The translations under genes and the position numbers were made by a program. Shown here one piece after another: positions 26,234-34,669 of a DNA stretch of 64,000 nucleotides (positions within the stretch are counted from its first letter, which is position 1; each line of letters starts with the position of its first letter). Source of the stretch: Planctomycetota bacterium. Its GTDB lineage: Bacteria; Planctomycetota; Planctomycetia; Pirellulales; Lacipirellulaceae. The DNA lies in assembly GCA_029781135.1 (NCBI GenBank), contig JAKOXH010000022.1, positions 62,001 to 126,000 on the forward strand, written 5' to 3'. Under the pieces are notes generated by a model. That model worked only from the letters and a program-made list of their open reading frames with translations, searched no databases and had not been told where the DNA came from.

Positions 26234-27670
26234 CTATGCCCGGGAATGTTGGTTCAACTCCGCCACCAATCGCTCGCTCGCCTGCGCGCCGCTGCGAATG
26301 CAGTGAGGAATCCCTACACCCCGAAAATAGTTGCCCGCGAGTTCAAAACAGGGCAACTCCGCCGCCAGCGATTCGATCTTCTGTACTAAATCCAAATGCC
26401 CCAAATAATACTGCGGCATCGAGCCGTTCCAGCGCTTGATCCGCGTCAATTTGGGCACCGCCGTGATGCCCAACAAATCTCGCAAATCTCGCCCGATCGC
26501 CTCGAGCACGCACTCGTCCGACCACGTCATCACCTCCGGAAAGCAATCGCCGCCCAGAAAGGCCCGCGCGAGCAGCGTACTCTCGGGTGCCCGCCCCGGG
26601 TACTTCTTGTTGCTGAATGTACACGCCAGCACCGCACGCCCCTCCACGTGTGGCGTCACGAAACCGAAGCTTTCGAGCGGATGCGGCACCTCACTCCGAT
26701 CATACACCAAATTAACCACCACGCAGCCCGCGTAGGTAATACGCTGGAGCAGCGCGGCAAGTTCTTGACTCATCTCGGCGAGCAGCGGTCCCGCCTGGCA
26801 CGCCGGCAGCGCCAAAATGACGCCGTCAAATCTCTCCTGCCGCGAGTTCCCAGTCGCCGCATCCACAACATCAACCAGCCACCCGCCGCCGTCACTCCGC
26901 CGAATCCGTTCGACACGCTGCCGCAGATGAAACTCGCATGGCCGCACGCGCTCCGCCAATCGCTCGACGAGCTGCGACATCCCTCGCCGCGGCGCCACGA
27001 ACAAACTGTACTGCGGCCCACCCGCCTTATCCTTCGCTTTCCCTTCTGCCTGCTCGCGGCGTGTGGCCTTAATGAGACTGCCGTGCGCGCGCTCCATCTC
27101 CACGAACTGCGGAAACGTCGCCTGAATGCTCAGCCGCTCGGGGTCGCCCATGTAGATGCCGCCGGCGAGTGGTTGGACCAAGCGCTCGAGCGTCTCGCGG
27201 CCGAACCGCCGCCGCGTGAAATCGGCCAGGCTCTCGTCCAGGCCATCGCGGCGACGTGGCCAAAAATACTCGGCCGCCATCCGCAGCTTCCCTGGCCAAC
27301 TCAGAATCTGCGTGGTGACCATCGGCCAGATCCGCCGCGGGGCCATGATCGCCAGCCCCTCCGGCACCCGCAGCAGTCGGCCCCGCCCCACCATGTACAC
27401 GCCGCTCGGCGATGAATTCGTGCTGACCAGCTCCTCTTCGAAGCCAATCCGTCGGCACAGGTCCATCGCCCAGGGCAACCGGCTGAGCATGCTGTCTGGC
27501 CCTTGCTCCAGGCAGAATCCGTCGACATTCTCCGTCTGCAGCACGCCGCCAAGCCGCTCGCTCGCCTCGAACAAATGCAGTTCGATGGCGTCATCCAACG
27601 CCCGCAACCGCTCGGCCGCCGCCAATCCGCTGATCCCACCACCCACAGTCGCCACTCGTTGCGGTTCCAT
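26234..27670 (-). CDS. Protoporphyrinogen/coproporphyrinogen III oxidase (HemG/HemY type)
   Basis: A 478-residue FAD enzyme that oxidises a porphyrinogen to a porphyrin in heme synthesis. The FAD-binding GGGISG is at residues 10-15, with the following FEASERLGGVLQT typical of the family. Other signatures are GFCLEQGPDSML, LVQPLAGGIYMGDPERLS and the C-terminal ELAGNYFRGVGIPHCIRSG. Length is normal for the oxygen-dependent HemY/CgoX group. Whether the substrate is proto- or coproporphyrinogen cannot be read from sequence. The radical SAM protein downstream on the same strand suggests a shared pathway. Confidence 0.92.
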   Translation of the reverse strand: MEPQRVATVGGGISGLAAAERLRALDDAIELHLFEASERLGGVLQTENVDGFCLEQGPDSMLSRLPWAMDLCRRIGFEEELVSTNSSPSGVYMVGRGRLLRVPEGLAIMAPRRIWPMVTTQILSWPGKLRMAAEYFWPRRRDGLDESLADFTRRRFGRETLERLVQPLAGGIYMGDPERLSIQATFPQFVEMERAHGSLIKATRREQAEGKAKDKAGGPQYSLFVAPRRGMSQLVERLAERVRPCEFHLRQRVERIRRSDGGGWLVDVVDAATGNSRQERFDGVILALPACQAGPLLAEMSQELAALLQRITYAGCVVVNLVYDRSEVPHPLESFGFVTPHVEGRAVLACTFSNKKYPGRAPESTLLARAFLGGDCFPEVMTWSDECVLEAIGRDLRDLLGITAVPKLTRIKRWNGSMPQYYLGHLDLVQKIESLAAELPCFELAGNYFRGVGIPHCIRSGAQASERLVAELNQHSRA

Positions 27671-27775
27671 GCCGTTATTGTAGCGATGCCCGGGAAGCCG
27701 CTGCCACGCCCCCCTGCCGCGGTGCCACGGCTCATCACTTTTTCAATTTGGCCAATTTGTGTACGAGCTAATGTG

Positions 27776-27865
27776 TGTGGGAGGCGTCTCCGACGCCGAA
27801 ATCGCCCGAAATGCGAAAACGGCTCGAAGTGCGATGTCCCATCGGGGTCGGAGACCCCTCCCACA
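27776..27865. repeat. Nested-hairpin repeat, GTGGGAGG family, copy C
   Basis: TGTGGGAGG...CCTCCCACA outer arms; left inner GGCGTC-TCC-GACGCC and right inner GGGGTC-GGA-GACCCC. Its central sequence, read on the reverse strand, matches copies F and G (ATCGCACTTCGAGCCG), defining a subfamily. Two direct repeats of CCCACAAGCCTTTCCAG follow. Confidence 0.88.
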
Positions 27866-28137
27866 AGCCTTTCCAGTTCCCACAAGCCTTTCCAGGTTCC
27901 ATAAATGGTTGGCGTGGCTGCGGTGCGTCCAGACCGCAATAAGAACCCCTTTCTCGACGAATACTCAGGAACGCTGGCAATTTTTTCCTATTTCGGCGAT
28001 AATTACTGGGGCGACGAGCTGGGGCAAATCCTCGCTTGCGGGGGCGGCGTTTTACTGCCCTGCCGAGCCCAGCAACGGCTGCCGTTGCCACACTTATCCT
28101 GCGATTGCCAGAGAACAGAGAAATTGGAGATCATCCC

Positions 28138-29307
28138 ATGGCCACCCACGCTCCTCGTCGGTTGGGCTTCACGCTCGTCGAATTGCTCGTTGTCATCGCG
28201 ATTATTGGTTTGCTCGTGGCCTTGCTGTTGCCGGCCGTGCAGAAGGCAAGAGAAAACGGCCGACAGTTGCAGTGCCTGAACAACATCAAGCAGTTGGCGA
28301 CGGCCGCTATTTCGCACGATTCCTCCAAAGGCCAGCTTCCTGGTCTATCGCAGTTCGTCAAGCGGCAGGGCAACGCCGGCAATTATGCCAACGTGGATTA
28401 CAGCACGGCGGATCGAAAGTTCACGGTCATCACGACATCCGCGACCACCCCTTCACAGCTTGCCAAGGTCTTTGGACTGAGTTGGGCTGCCGTCTTGTTG
28501 CCCCGGCTCGAACGTGGTGATATTTGGGATTCGATCGTCCAGCCGCCCGACCTATCCATTCCTGTGCCAATGCCGGCGATCGACGTATTTGTCTGCCCGT
28601 CGGATACCGATGTGCTCACGCAACCGGAAGTTGCTGGGCTGACTTACTCCGTAAATAGTGGTGCCTGGGACCGCGACGGCAACAATTTCCTCTACAAGAC
28701 AGGCACCGGCGACACGATCGACAATGGCGTCTTCTTCGACTTGGCACAGTACGCTCGTCAATCACCACCGGCCAAAGCTCCAGTCATGCGCATCGGCAAC
28801 ATCAAGGATGGGGCCGGCACGACGCTTTTGATTGCGGAGAATGTTCACAAAACGTATGTGTCGTCGTCCAACGCGCCGATTTTTTCGTGGCTCGCCGGCG
28901 GTGAATATATCGTTTCCGGAAGCGGCTTCAAGCATAGTCCCATTTCCAGTGAACAGGAACTCGGGTTCGTGTGGGTCGTTCCCCCCGGTGGCAAGACTTC
29001 ACCCGATCCAGGGGACACGATGAATAGCCAGGAACGCATCAACGGTAACATCAACCAGTTGGCCGATTTCGATCCGACGATTCCGCGGTTTGCGCGCCCC
29101 GCCAGTAATCATGGCGGCGGGGCCAATGTGGCGTTCTGCGATGGCCACGGACAGTACCTGCGCGAAACGATCGACTACATCGTCTATCAGCAGTTGATGA
29201 CGCCCAACGGCCGCAAGTGCGTGGACCCCATGGACCATACGGTTGCGACCGGAGCAATCCAAGCCTTCCGCAATGCGCCGCCGCTGGCTGAGAAAGATTT
29301 CAATTAG
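28138..29307 (+). CDS. DUF1559 pseudopilin-like protein
   Basis: A 389-residue envelope protein with a type IV pilin-like start: short basic leader, then [37 protein letters not shown], with the prepilin peptidase site at G/F and glutamate five residues later. The C-terminal part has the DUF1559 ending [25 protein letters not shown] (H-x9-DG type). Families like this are strongly expanded in planctomycetes; function is unknown, perhaps in a type II-secretion-like or surface structure. GGAGA lies 7 nt before the ATG at 28138. Confidence 0.92.
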   Translation: MATHAPRRLGFTLVELLVVIAIIGLLVALLLPAVQKARENGRQLQCLNNIKQLATAAISHDSSKGQLPGLSQFVKRQGNAGNYANVDYSTADRKFTVITTSATTPSQLAKVFGLSWAAVLLPRLERGDIWDSIVQPPDLSIPVPMPAIDVFVCPSDTDVLTQPEVAGLTYSVNSGAWDRDGNNFLYKTGTGDTIDNGVFFDLAQYARQSPPAKAPVMRIGNIKDGAGTTLLIAENVHKTYVSSSNAPIFSWLAGGEYIVSGSGFKHSPISSEQELGFVWVVPPGGKTSPDPGDTMNSQERINGNINQLADFDPTIPRFARPASNHGGGANVAFCDGHGQYLRETIDYIVYQQLMTPNGRKCVDPMDHTVATGAIQAFRNAPPLAEKDFN

Positions 29308-29371
29308 CGCAGCGTCCGACGACAAAAGAACGGGGTGGGTCCATCGTCAAGAACGGCAAGACGCGGTAAGG

Positions 29372-29653
29372 CTATAGTTTGGCGGTATCGCTCCCCATGA
29401 GCCGTCGCAGTTCTTCCGGCGTGGGCTCGCTGCCCCCGCGCGACTGCTGCATGAACTTCAGCACCCGCTTTTCGAGTGCCGCCAAGTCGATATCCCGCAA
29501 GCGGCCCCGAAAGAACTGCATTGTTTCTTCCTGCGCGACCGAGGCTGCCACGATCGAATTGATGAAGTTATTCAGCGAAACGCCTTGGTGTTCGGCAAGG
29601 CTTTGCACTTTGCGCTTCAAATCGTCGCGCATCCGTAACGAGAGCGTGGCCAT
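29372..29653 (-). CDS. Ribbon-helix-helix-type antitoxin of a PIN system
   Basis: A 93-residue protein opening MATLSLRMRDDLKRKVQSLAEHQGVSLNNFINSIVAASVAQEE, a ribbon-helix-helix pattern (strand, then two helices) as in CopG/HicB-like antitoxins. The C-terminal half should bind the toxin. It follows the PIN gene with a 10-nt gap; an upstream in-frame start at 29689 would overlap the toxin stop by 26 nt, but its first residues do not fit the fold. Toxin-first order is less usual. Confidence 0.75.
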   Translation of the reverse strand: MATLSLRMRDDLKRKVQSLAEHQGVSLNNFINSIVAASVAQEETMQFFRGRLRDIDLAALEKRVLKFMQQSRGGSEPTPEELRRLMGSDTAKL

Positions 29654-29663
29654 CGGCAGGTCC

Positions 29664-30113
29664 TCATAAATAGTTGGTGATGAATTCACGCGGGTTCATG
29701 ACCGCCCAACCGAACTGCGGTAGATCGCCCCGCAGAAAATCGCGCTCATTGTAGGTGACAATCGTGGCACCCGTGTGAATCGCTAGCTCCACGAACTTGT
29801 TATCGGATTCGTCGGCCAGGTTCGGCCGCCAGGCAAAGTTGACTTGCACTTCGTGCGACCGTCCCATGAGCAGGGTCACCACATCGGCCGATTGTTTGTG
29901 CGTCAGTCCCGTCAGCGCGAGCACGCGCGGCCGCTGGAGAACTTCCAAATACTCCAGGGCGATCGGTCCGCTCAACATCAAGGGGACGCGGCGTTGCAAA
30001 ATCGCCAACAGGATTTCATACGCGGCGCTTCCCACGTGGCGGCACGCGCCCGCTACGAGCACGTTCGTATCCAGCACGACCGGAGGCGTTTCGTAGGGGC
30101 TGCCGGGCGACAT
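29664..30113 (-). CDS. PIN-domain toxin (COG1569-like)
   Basis: A 149-residue predicted ribonuclease toxin. Acidic PIN residues are visible: D15 in VVLDTNVLVAG, E in ALEYLEVL, D and E in LADESDNKFVELA, and the late D in TYNERDF. The ATG at 30113 is preferred, with GGA 8 nt upstream; a GTG at 30131 would extend it by six residues. The upstream promoter spacer holds a short palindrome, consistent with autoregulation by the partner antitoxin. Confidence 0.85.
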   Translation of the reverse strand: MSPGSPYETPPVVLDTNVLVAGACRHVGSAAYEILLAILQRRVPLMLSGPIALEYLEVLQRPRVLALTGLTHKQSADVVTLLMGRSHEVQVNFAWRPNLADESDNKFVELAIHTGATIVTYNERDFLRGDLPQFGWAVMNPREFITNYL

Positions 30114-30147
30114 ATCGCGGTCCACACGCACCTATTTCAAGTTGTAG

Positions 30148-30176
30148 TACATAAATGATACCATATATCAATACAA
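30148..30176 (-). promoter_or_regulatory. Candidate promoter and operator of the PIN toxin-antitoxin genes
   Basis: Read on the minus strand: TTGTAT, 17 nt, TATGTA. The spacer contains TGATATATGGTATCA (30156-30170), a 5-5-5 inverted repeat of TGATA/TATCA. The AT-richness stands out from the GC-rich surroundings. Binding by the ribbon-helix-helix antitoxin is inference. Confidence 0.45.
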
Positions 30177-30222
30177 GATCAACCTCATGTGCTCCCGGTT
30201 CGGGTTTCTTAAGATGAGTCTT

Positions 30223-30741
30223 ATGGCCAAACAAGCAAACAAAGCGAAATCCGGCGGTAAAGCCAAGAAGAACGCCAGCGGCAGCGAAGACAAGAACGAA
30301 CGAGTCATCTCCGATAACCGCAAGGCGCGGCACAATTACCACGTGCTCGATACGCTCGAATGCGGCATCGTCCTCGTTGGCAGCGAAGTGAAGAGCTTGC
30401 GCGCCGGCGGCCTCTCGCTCGACGAGGCCTACGGTCGCGTCGAAGGCGACGAAGTCTGGCTGCTCGGCGCGAATATCGCCGAGTACAACTTTTCGCACGC
30501 GCTCAATCACGAACCCAAGCGCCGCCGCAAGCTCCTCATGCATCGCCGCGAGCTGCGTAAGTTCGCCGGCCAAGCCTTTGAAAAAGGCCTCACGCTGGTG
30601 CCGCTCAAGATGTACTTCAAGGAAGGCCGCGCCAAAGTGCTGCTTGGCATCTGCAAAGGTAAACAGCAGCACGACAAGCGCGAGTCGATCAGACAGCGCG
30701 ATATGAAGCGCGAGATGGATCGAGCGGTGCGGCGGCGGTGA
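30223..30741 (+). CDS. smpB: SsrA-binding protein SmpB
   Basis: A 172-residue partner of tmRNA in trans-translation, rescuing stalled ribosomes. The OB-fold core is clear: SDNRKARHNYHVLDTLECGIVLVGSEVKSLRAG, then GANIAEYNFSHALNHEPKRRRKLLMHRREL and LKMYFKEGRAKVLLGICKGKQQHDKRESIRQRD, which ends in the basic tail that enters the decoding centre. The start at 30223 gives MAKQANKAK; an in-frame ATG at 30214 is equally possible. The tmRNA gene itself is not seen in the window. Confidence 0.96.
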   Translation: MAKQANKAKSGGKAKKNASGSEDKNERVISDNRKARHNYHVLDTLECGIVLVGSEVKSLRAGGLSLDEAYGRVEGDEVWLLGANIAEYNFSHALNHEPKRRRKLLMHRRELRKFAGQAFEKGLTLVPLKMYFKEGRAKVLLGICKGKQQHDKRESIRQRDMKREMDRAVRRR

Positions 30742-30742
30742 G

Positions 30743-30825
30743 GGAAGACAAGGAGACAAGGAGACAAGGAGAATTCGTATTCCAACATTTCTCCTTGTCT
30801 CCTTGTCTCCCCCTCTCCTTGTCTT
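30743..30825. repeat. GACAAGGAGA-type inverted repeat
   Basis: The left arm is three tandem AGACAAGGAG-like units; the right arm TCTCCTTGTCTCCTTGTCTC is complementary, with a centre around GAATTC. It separates smpB from the convergent ketosynthase-like gene, where it may terminate both. Confidence 0.85.
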
Positions 30826-30857
30826 GAATCTACATAGGCATAGCCAATGTCCTGCGG

Positions 30858-32120
30858 CTACACTCCTGCAATCACCGCCGCCACCGCCTGCCCCGTCGCA
30901 TTATGATTGAGCTTGACGAACGTGTGGCGATTCGTCGGCACCAGGTCGGTGGCGACATGTACGGGGCACTCTGGATCGGGCGTTTCGTAATTGAGGGTCG
31001 GTGGAATGACGCCGTTCTTGAGTGCCAGCAAACTGATCGCAAGTTCGACCATGCCGCTGCCTTGGCCCAGGTTGCCAAAGTAGCTCTTGGGCGCCGTGAC
31101 CGGTATCTCACCCAGCACTTCGCGGATCGCTCGCGCCTCGCTCGGATCATCTTCACGGGTACTCAAACCATGGGCATTAACGTAGCCTATATCGTTCGCT
31201 GCAATCCTTGCTGACGTAATGGCGGCCCGCAGCGCCCGGCAAATCGCGTCACCGGTCGGCTGCTGCGCGATCGCGGCCGATTCGGTACGCGTGCAAACAG
31301 CCGCCACGCGAGCCAGGACCGTCGCTCCCCGCCGTTCGGCGAATTCGCGACTTTCTAACACGAGTTGTGCCGCCCCTTCGCCGCACACCATGCCGCTGCG
31401 CTCGGCATCAAACGGCCGGCAGAGCTGCGCCGGGTCCGCCTTGCCGTTGCAGGCCAATCGCGCGCCGCGATGCCACATCAAGTCAGAGAGATTGATTCTC
31501 GACCCCGTGCCGCCGACGATCATCACATCGGCAAGCTCGCGGCGAATCACATCGGCCCCCTCGCCCAAGGCGAGCAGGGAGGATACGTCGCCTTCGGCAA
31601 TCGTGTTGTTCGGGCCACGGGCATCGTAGCGAATGCCGATATGGCACGCCGGCATGTTGGGCAAATACTTGAGCATCCACAGCGGATAGAGCTCGCCCAT
31701 CGCGTTGCGCGACCAGCGGTGGATATCGAAATCTTCCTGCTTGATCCATTCCTGAAACGGCCCGCGCAGCTCTTCGAGATCACAGTACATAACGCCCGCG
31801 GCTCCCACCACGCCGAAGCGATCGGGATCGAGCGTCACTTCGCTCAAGCCAGCATCCCGCCAGGCCAACTCAGCCGCCGCCGAGGCCAGTTGGATATCGC
31901 GCGACATCACCTTGATGCTTTTCCGGGGCTGAATCAGTTCCTTCGGGTCGAAGTCGGCGACGTCGGCCCCATAGGGTGCGATCCACCCAGCGGCCGCCAA
32001 TTGAGGCTGCAACCGTATGCCGCTACGGCGGGTGACAATTGCGTCCCACACGGCGTCGCGTCCCACGCCAATTGGCGAGACGATGCCCAGCCCGGTGATG
32101 ACGACCTCTCGCTCAGCCAC
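30858..32120 (-). CDS. Ketosynthase-like protein lacking the active-site cysteine
   Basis: A 420-residue thiolase-fold protein of the FabF family. Aligned by eye with FabF, the RGP..IATAC segment is RGPNNTIAEGDVSS: the nucleophilic Cys is D178. The first histidine is kept (NAHGLST, H317) and so is the lysine (APKS, K345), but the second histidine (GHLLGAAG) is N350 (FGNLGQGSG), and the final GFGGTN is HNATGQA. It should not condense acyl chains in the normal way. Chain-length factors of polyketide synthases are known Cys-less relatives, but no ketosynthase or acyl carrier partner is seen here. The start is a GTG at 32120, since upstream codons run into a repeat. Confidence 0.82.
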   Translation of the reverse strand: MAEREVVITGLGIVSPIGVGRDAVWDAIVTRRSGIRLQPQLAAAGWIAPYGADVADFDPKELIQPRKSIKVMSRDIQLASAAAELAWRDAGLSEVTLDPDRFGVVGAAGVMYCDLEELRGPFQEWIKQEDFDIHRWSRNAMGELYPLWMLKYLPNMPACHIGIRYDARGPNNTIAEGDVSSLLALGEGADVIRRELADVMIVGGTGSRINLSDLMWHRGARLACNGKADPAQLCRPFDAERSGMVCGEGAAQLVLESREFAERRGATVLARVAAVCTRTESAAIAQQPTGDAICRALRAAITSARIAANDIGYVNAHGLSTREDDPSEARAIREVLGEIPVTAPKSYFGNLGQGSGMVELAISLLALKNGVIPPTLNYETPDPECPVHVATDLVPTNRHTFVKLNHNATGQAVAAVIAGV

Positions 32121-32162
32121 GGTACGCCTGCCCAAGAATTTGCGAGTCGCAGTCTCGGAAAT

Positions 32163-32336
32163 AAACCACGGAGGCACGGAGAGCCCGGAGCAAGGCAGAG
32201 ATTGCAAAATGCAAAATGTTCAATGCAAAATGAAAAATGCAGAATCGGAATCCGCATTGGATATTTTGCACTTATCATTTTGCATTGAGCATTTTCCGCG
32301 ACTCCGTGCCCCTCCGTGCCTCCGTGGTCCTATTCT
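32163..32336. repeat. Inverted repeat CCACGGAGGCACGGAG enclosing ATGCAAAATG repeats
   Basis: Outer arms AACCACGGAGGCACGGAG and CTCCGTGCCTCCGTGGT pair over about 140 nt. Inside, TGCAAAATG words on the left (32212 on) pair with CATTTTGCA on the right (32277 on). The AT-rich core differs sharply from the flanks. Confidence 0.8.
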
Positions 32337-32405
32337 TCGTTGATGTTTAGTTTAGTTGGCTAGCGAATTGCCGACAACTTGGCGAACCGCGGGTAGCTAA
32401 GCGGC

Positions 32406-32828
32406 TCAGATGTACCACATGGGCTCGCGTTTGGCGGCCCTTTCGGCGAGGTCGGCCAGCGAGGTGTCTTCGAGGCGGTCACGCTGGGCAATGTCCAAAT
32501 CGCGGCAGAGGCTCAAGAGCGCTCCGACCAGCGGCGTGCGTTTGTCGGTGTTGGTTTCTGGGCGGGAGTCGCCCTCAATAACGTCGATTACCTCGGCCAG
32601 CGAGATTTTCGCCGGTGGCCGGGCCAGCCGATACCCGCCGGCGGCCCCACGGGTACTGGCCACCAGCGAGGCTCCTTTCAGCTGCAGCAGAATCTGCACA
32701 AGGAACCGCGACGGAATGCCCTGCTCTTCGGCGATGCGGCGGATTTGCAGGGGCTCTCCGCTGTCGTAGTCGCGGGCCATCTGCAACATGGCGAGGCACG
32801 CGTATTCGGTTTTGGCGGAGAGTTTCAT
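32406..32828 (-). CDS. Rrf2-family transcriptional regulator
   Basis: A 140-residue winged-helix regulator: MKLSAKTEYACLAMLQMAR, QIRRIAEEQGIPSRFLVQILLQLKGASLVASTRGAAGGYRLARP. The three-cysteine cluster site of IscR is absent (only two scattered Cys), so a CymR-like sulfur-metabolite or protein-responsive mode is more likely than Fe-S sensing. It follows cysH on the same strand, suggesting it controls that gene; a palindrome in the cysH promoter is a candidate site. Confidence 0.88.
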   Translation of the reverse strand: MKLSAKTEYACLAMLQMARDYDSGEPLQIRRIAEEQGIPSRFLVQILLQLKGASLVASTRGAAGGYRLARPPAKISLAEVIDVIEGDSRPETNTDKRTPLVGALLSLCRDLDIAQRDRLEDTSLADLAERAAKREPMWYI

Positions 32829-32829
32829 G

Positions 32830-32904
32830 GGAAGGTTGAGGGTTGAGTGTTTAGGGTTGAGGGTTCCGGACATCCCTCAACTTTCAACCCTAAACTCTCA
32901 ACCA
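32830..32904. repeat. GGTTGAGGGTTGAG-type inverted repeat
   Basis: The left arm GGTTGAGGGTTGAGTGTTTA and continuing AGGGTTGAGGG pair with CCCTCAACTTTCAACCCTAA and ACTCTCAACC. It lies between cysH and the Rrf2 gene. Confidence 0.82.
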
Positions 32905-32905
32905 C

Positions 32906-33793
32906 CTAAATACCGCTGCCGTCTTGTTCGTTGACGGAGTGGAGGCCGCACTCGGTTTTTTTCATGCCGCTCCAGCGGCCGGCCCGTTCATCGGTTTCAC
33001 CCGCGGCGACCGCCCGGGTGCAGGGCCAGCAACCGATGCTAGGGTATCCCTGGTCGTGCAGCGGATTATACGGGATGCCTTCGCTGGTAATTCGCTTCCA
33101 AACGTCTTTCTTCGTCCAGTTGGCGAGCGGGCTGATCTTCACGAGGCCGAACTTCTTGTCCCAACCGACAATCGAGGCTTGTGCCCGGTCGGGACTCTGG
33201 TCGCGGCGGATGCCGCTCATCCAGGCGTGCATCACTTCGGAAGCCCGCTGGAGCGTTTTGATTTTGCGGTCGTGGCAGCATTGGTTCGGGTTTGTTTTGT
33301 ATAGTGGCCCGCCGTTGAGGGCTTCGTATTCTTCCACCGATAGGTCCGGCGAGAGCAGGTCGACTTCGAGGCCATACTTCTCGGCGATGCGGTCGCGGAG
33401 GTCGATCGTTTCCTGGAATTGGTAACCGGTATCGAGGTTGAAGACGTAGGTTTCTGGGGCGATTTTGGCGAGCATGGCCAGGATGACGCAGCCTTCGGGG
33501 CCGAAGGCGGTGGCCATCGTCAGGTAGGGGGCATAGTGTTCGACACCCCAGGCGATAATATCTTCCGGCCTGGCGTTTTCCAGGCGAATGCTAGCGGCCT
33601 TGAGCGATTCGAGCAGCTCGGAAGTGGGTTCGAGGCGGCGGAAGCCAGCAGCGGGCTTGGGAAGGCCGGGGGCACGTCGGGGCGAGTCAATCACGGGGCT
33701 CTCGACCATAACCAGTTTCAGATGGCTGGTGGGCTGGGCCGCTTTGGGCGGCGTGGTGACATGGTAATCCAATCGGCTGGGAATTGCAGACAT
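32906..33793 (-). CDS. cysH: Adenylyl-sulfate/phosphoadenylyl-sulfate reductase
   Basis: A 295-residue enzyme that reduces activated sulfate to sulfite in assimilation. The nucleotide-binding part has TAFGPEGCVILAMLAKIAP and FNLDTGYQFQETIDLRDRI. The cluster motif is NQCCHDRK plus CWPCTR, which marks the [4Fe-4S] APS-reducing type rather than the E. coli PAPS type. The catalytic cysteine is in KTECGLH near the end. The first 60 residues are a poorly conserved extension. The ATG at 33793 lies directly after the -10 box (see promoter entry). Confidence 0.93.
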   Translation of the reverse strand: MSAIPSRLDYHVTTPPKAAQPTSHLKLVMVESPVIDSPRRAPGLPKPAAGFRRLEPTSELLESLKAASIRLENARPEDIIAWGVEHYAPYLTMATAFGPEGCVILAMLAKIAPETYVFNLDTGYQFQETIDLRDRIAEKYGLEVDLLSPDLSVEEYEALNGGPLYKTNPNQCCHDRKIKTLQRASEVMHAWMSGIRRDQSPDRAQASIVGWDKKFGLVKISPLANWTKKDVWKRITSEGIPYNPLHDQGYPSIGCWPCTRAVAAGETDERAGRWSGMKKTECGLHSVNEQDGSGI

Positions 33794-33800
33794 CGGATTA

Positions 33801-33829
33801 ATCTTACCTAACTTTGTCAACAAAGTCAA
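33801..33829 (-). promoter_or_regulatory. cysH promoter, probably leaderless
   Basis: On the minus strand: TTGACT (-35, 33829-33824), exactly 17 nt, TAAGAT (-10, 33806-33801), then 7 nt to the cysH ATG at 33793. Transcription would start at or next to the A of the ATG, leaving no leader or ribosome site. Confidence 0.6.
33811..33826. promoter_or_regulatory. Palindromic operator candidate in the cysH promoter
   Basis: ACTTTGTCAACAAAGT is a perfect 7-2-7 inverted repeat lying in the spacer between the -35 and -10 boxes, a classic repressor position. The Rrf2 regulator encoded downstream of cysH is the obvious candidate ligand (inference). Confidence 0.55.
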
Positions 33830-33953
33830 CTATCGGACGCCGTAGAAGAACATCGGCACGCCAGGGGTGCGGACCTTAGCGGTTGTAGGGAGGGATTGAC
33901 GGTTGCGGGTTCAGGGGTCAGGTTTCAGGGGTTGCTCATTGGTCCTTCTGACA

Positions 33954-33988
33954 AACAGCTAACAGCTAACAGCTAACAGCTAACAGCT
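33954..33988. repeat. Five tandem AACAGCT heptamers
   Basis: Five perfect head-to-tail copies followed by one degenerate unit. There are no spacers, so it is not a CRISPR array. Confidence 0.9.
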
Positions 33989-34537
33989 AACGCCTAGCGA
34001 CTAACACCTTTCCAAAAAAAATGATGGGTCCACTGGGCCGTCGGTCCTTGGGTGAGCTGGCATGCATGATCGGCGGTGAGGCCGATGGCAACGACCTGCG
34101 ACCGAGTTTCCGCCCGTGCAAGTGAGGCTCTGCTCCGCAGATCCGGATCTGAGCCATCGCGGCCAGGCACTGCTGGATAAACCAGAAGTGGCCGCCCGTC
34201 GCACTGGTCGACAAGCCAGCGGTGGCACCTACTAGCAATGACATTGGCAGGCAAGGAGCAAGCTGCCGCGAGGCGGTTCCGGCGAGACGTCTTCGTTGCA
34301 GAAGCTGCGCCCGCACGGTCATTTGTGGACGCGACTCGAACCACCAAAGTCAATACTGTCAAAATCGCTGGTTGTGGAATTGTCGAATTTACCTGAACGC
34401 CTTTCAACGTGAGAACCGCCCCCGACCCGCGCTGCCCAATCGACGAAACCGCCAAACCGATTATCATAGAAGTTCACGTTTCATTTCGATTTCTATTGAA
34501 GACCGCGCAGCGAAAGTTCCCCTGGAAGCGAAAAATC

Positions 34538-34612
34538 CTGTGGGAGGCGTCTCCGACGCCGATTACGCTTACGACTGGAACACGTCATCGGCCTCAGAGA
34601 GGCCTTCCACAG
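34538..34612. repeat. Nested-hairpin repeat, GTGGGAGG family, copy D
   Basis: CTGTGGGAGG...CCTTCCACAG outer arms; left inner GGCGTC-TCC-GACGCC, right inner GGCCTC-AGA-GAGGCC. It is closest in sequence to copy E. Confidence 0.87.
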
Positions 34613-34669
34613 CCCTTTCGCCGCGCAGGCCTCTTTAGAACATCCCTCTCCGGATCATTTTGAATTGTC

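Larger units (their letters stand above)
33830..34669. other. Non-coding stretch upstream of ugd with repeats
   Basis: About 840 nt without a supported gene. Tandem heptamers AACAGCT occur at 33954-33988. A decayed copy of the TGCCACTGCTGG family (reverse orientation) is at about 34157-34236. Nested-hairpin copy D is at 34538. Open frames on the minus strand (33987-34467) have no family resemblance and overlap these repeats. The ugd promoter should be near the end. Confidence 0.5.

Noticed and set aside
33954-33988. Possible CRISPR-like array
   Set aside because: Heptamers are head to tail without spacers; a simple tandem repeat. No CRISPR array is seen elsewhere and there are no cas genes.
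33987-34467. Minus-strand frames upstream of ugd
   Set aside because: They overlap each other and a decayed repeat, and lack recognisable domains or ribosome sites.
33830-34669. tmRNA or another structured RNA in the ugd upstream gap, considered because smpB is nearby
   Set aside because: No tRNA-like ends, GTTC-loop or tag frame could be found; the pairing segments match a decayed dispersed repeat.
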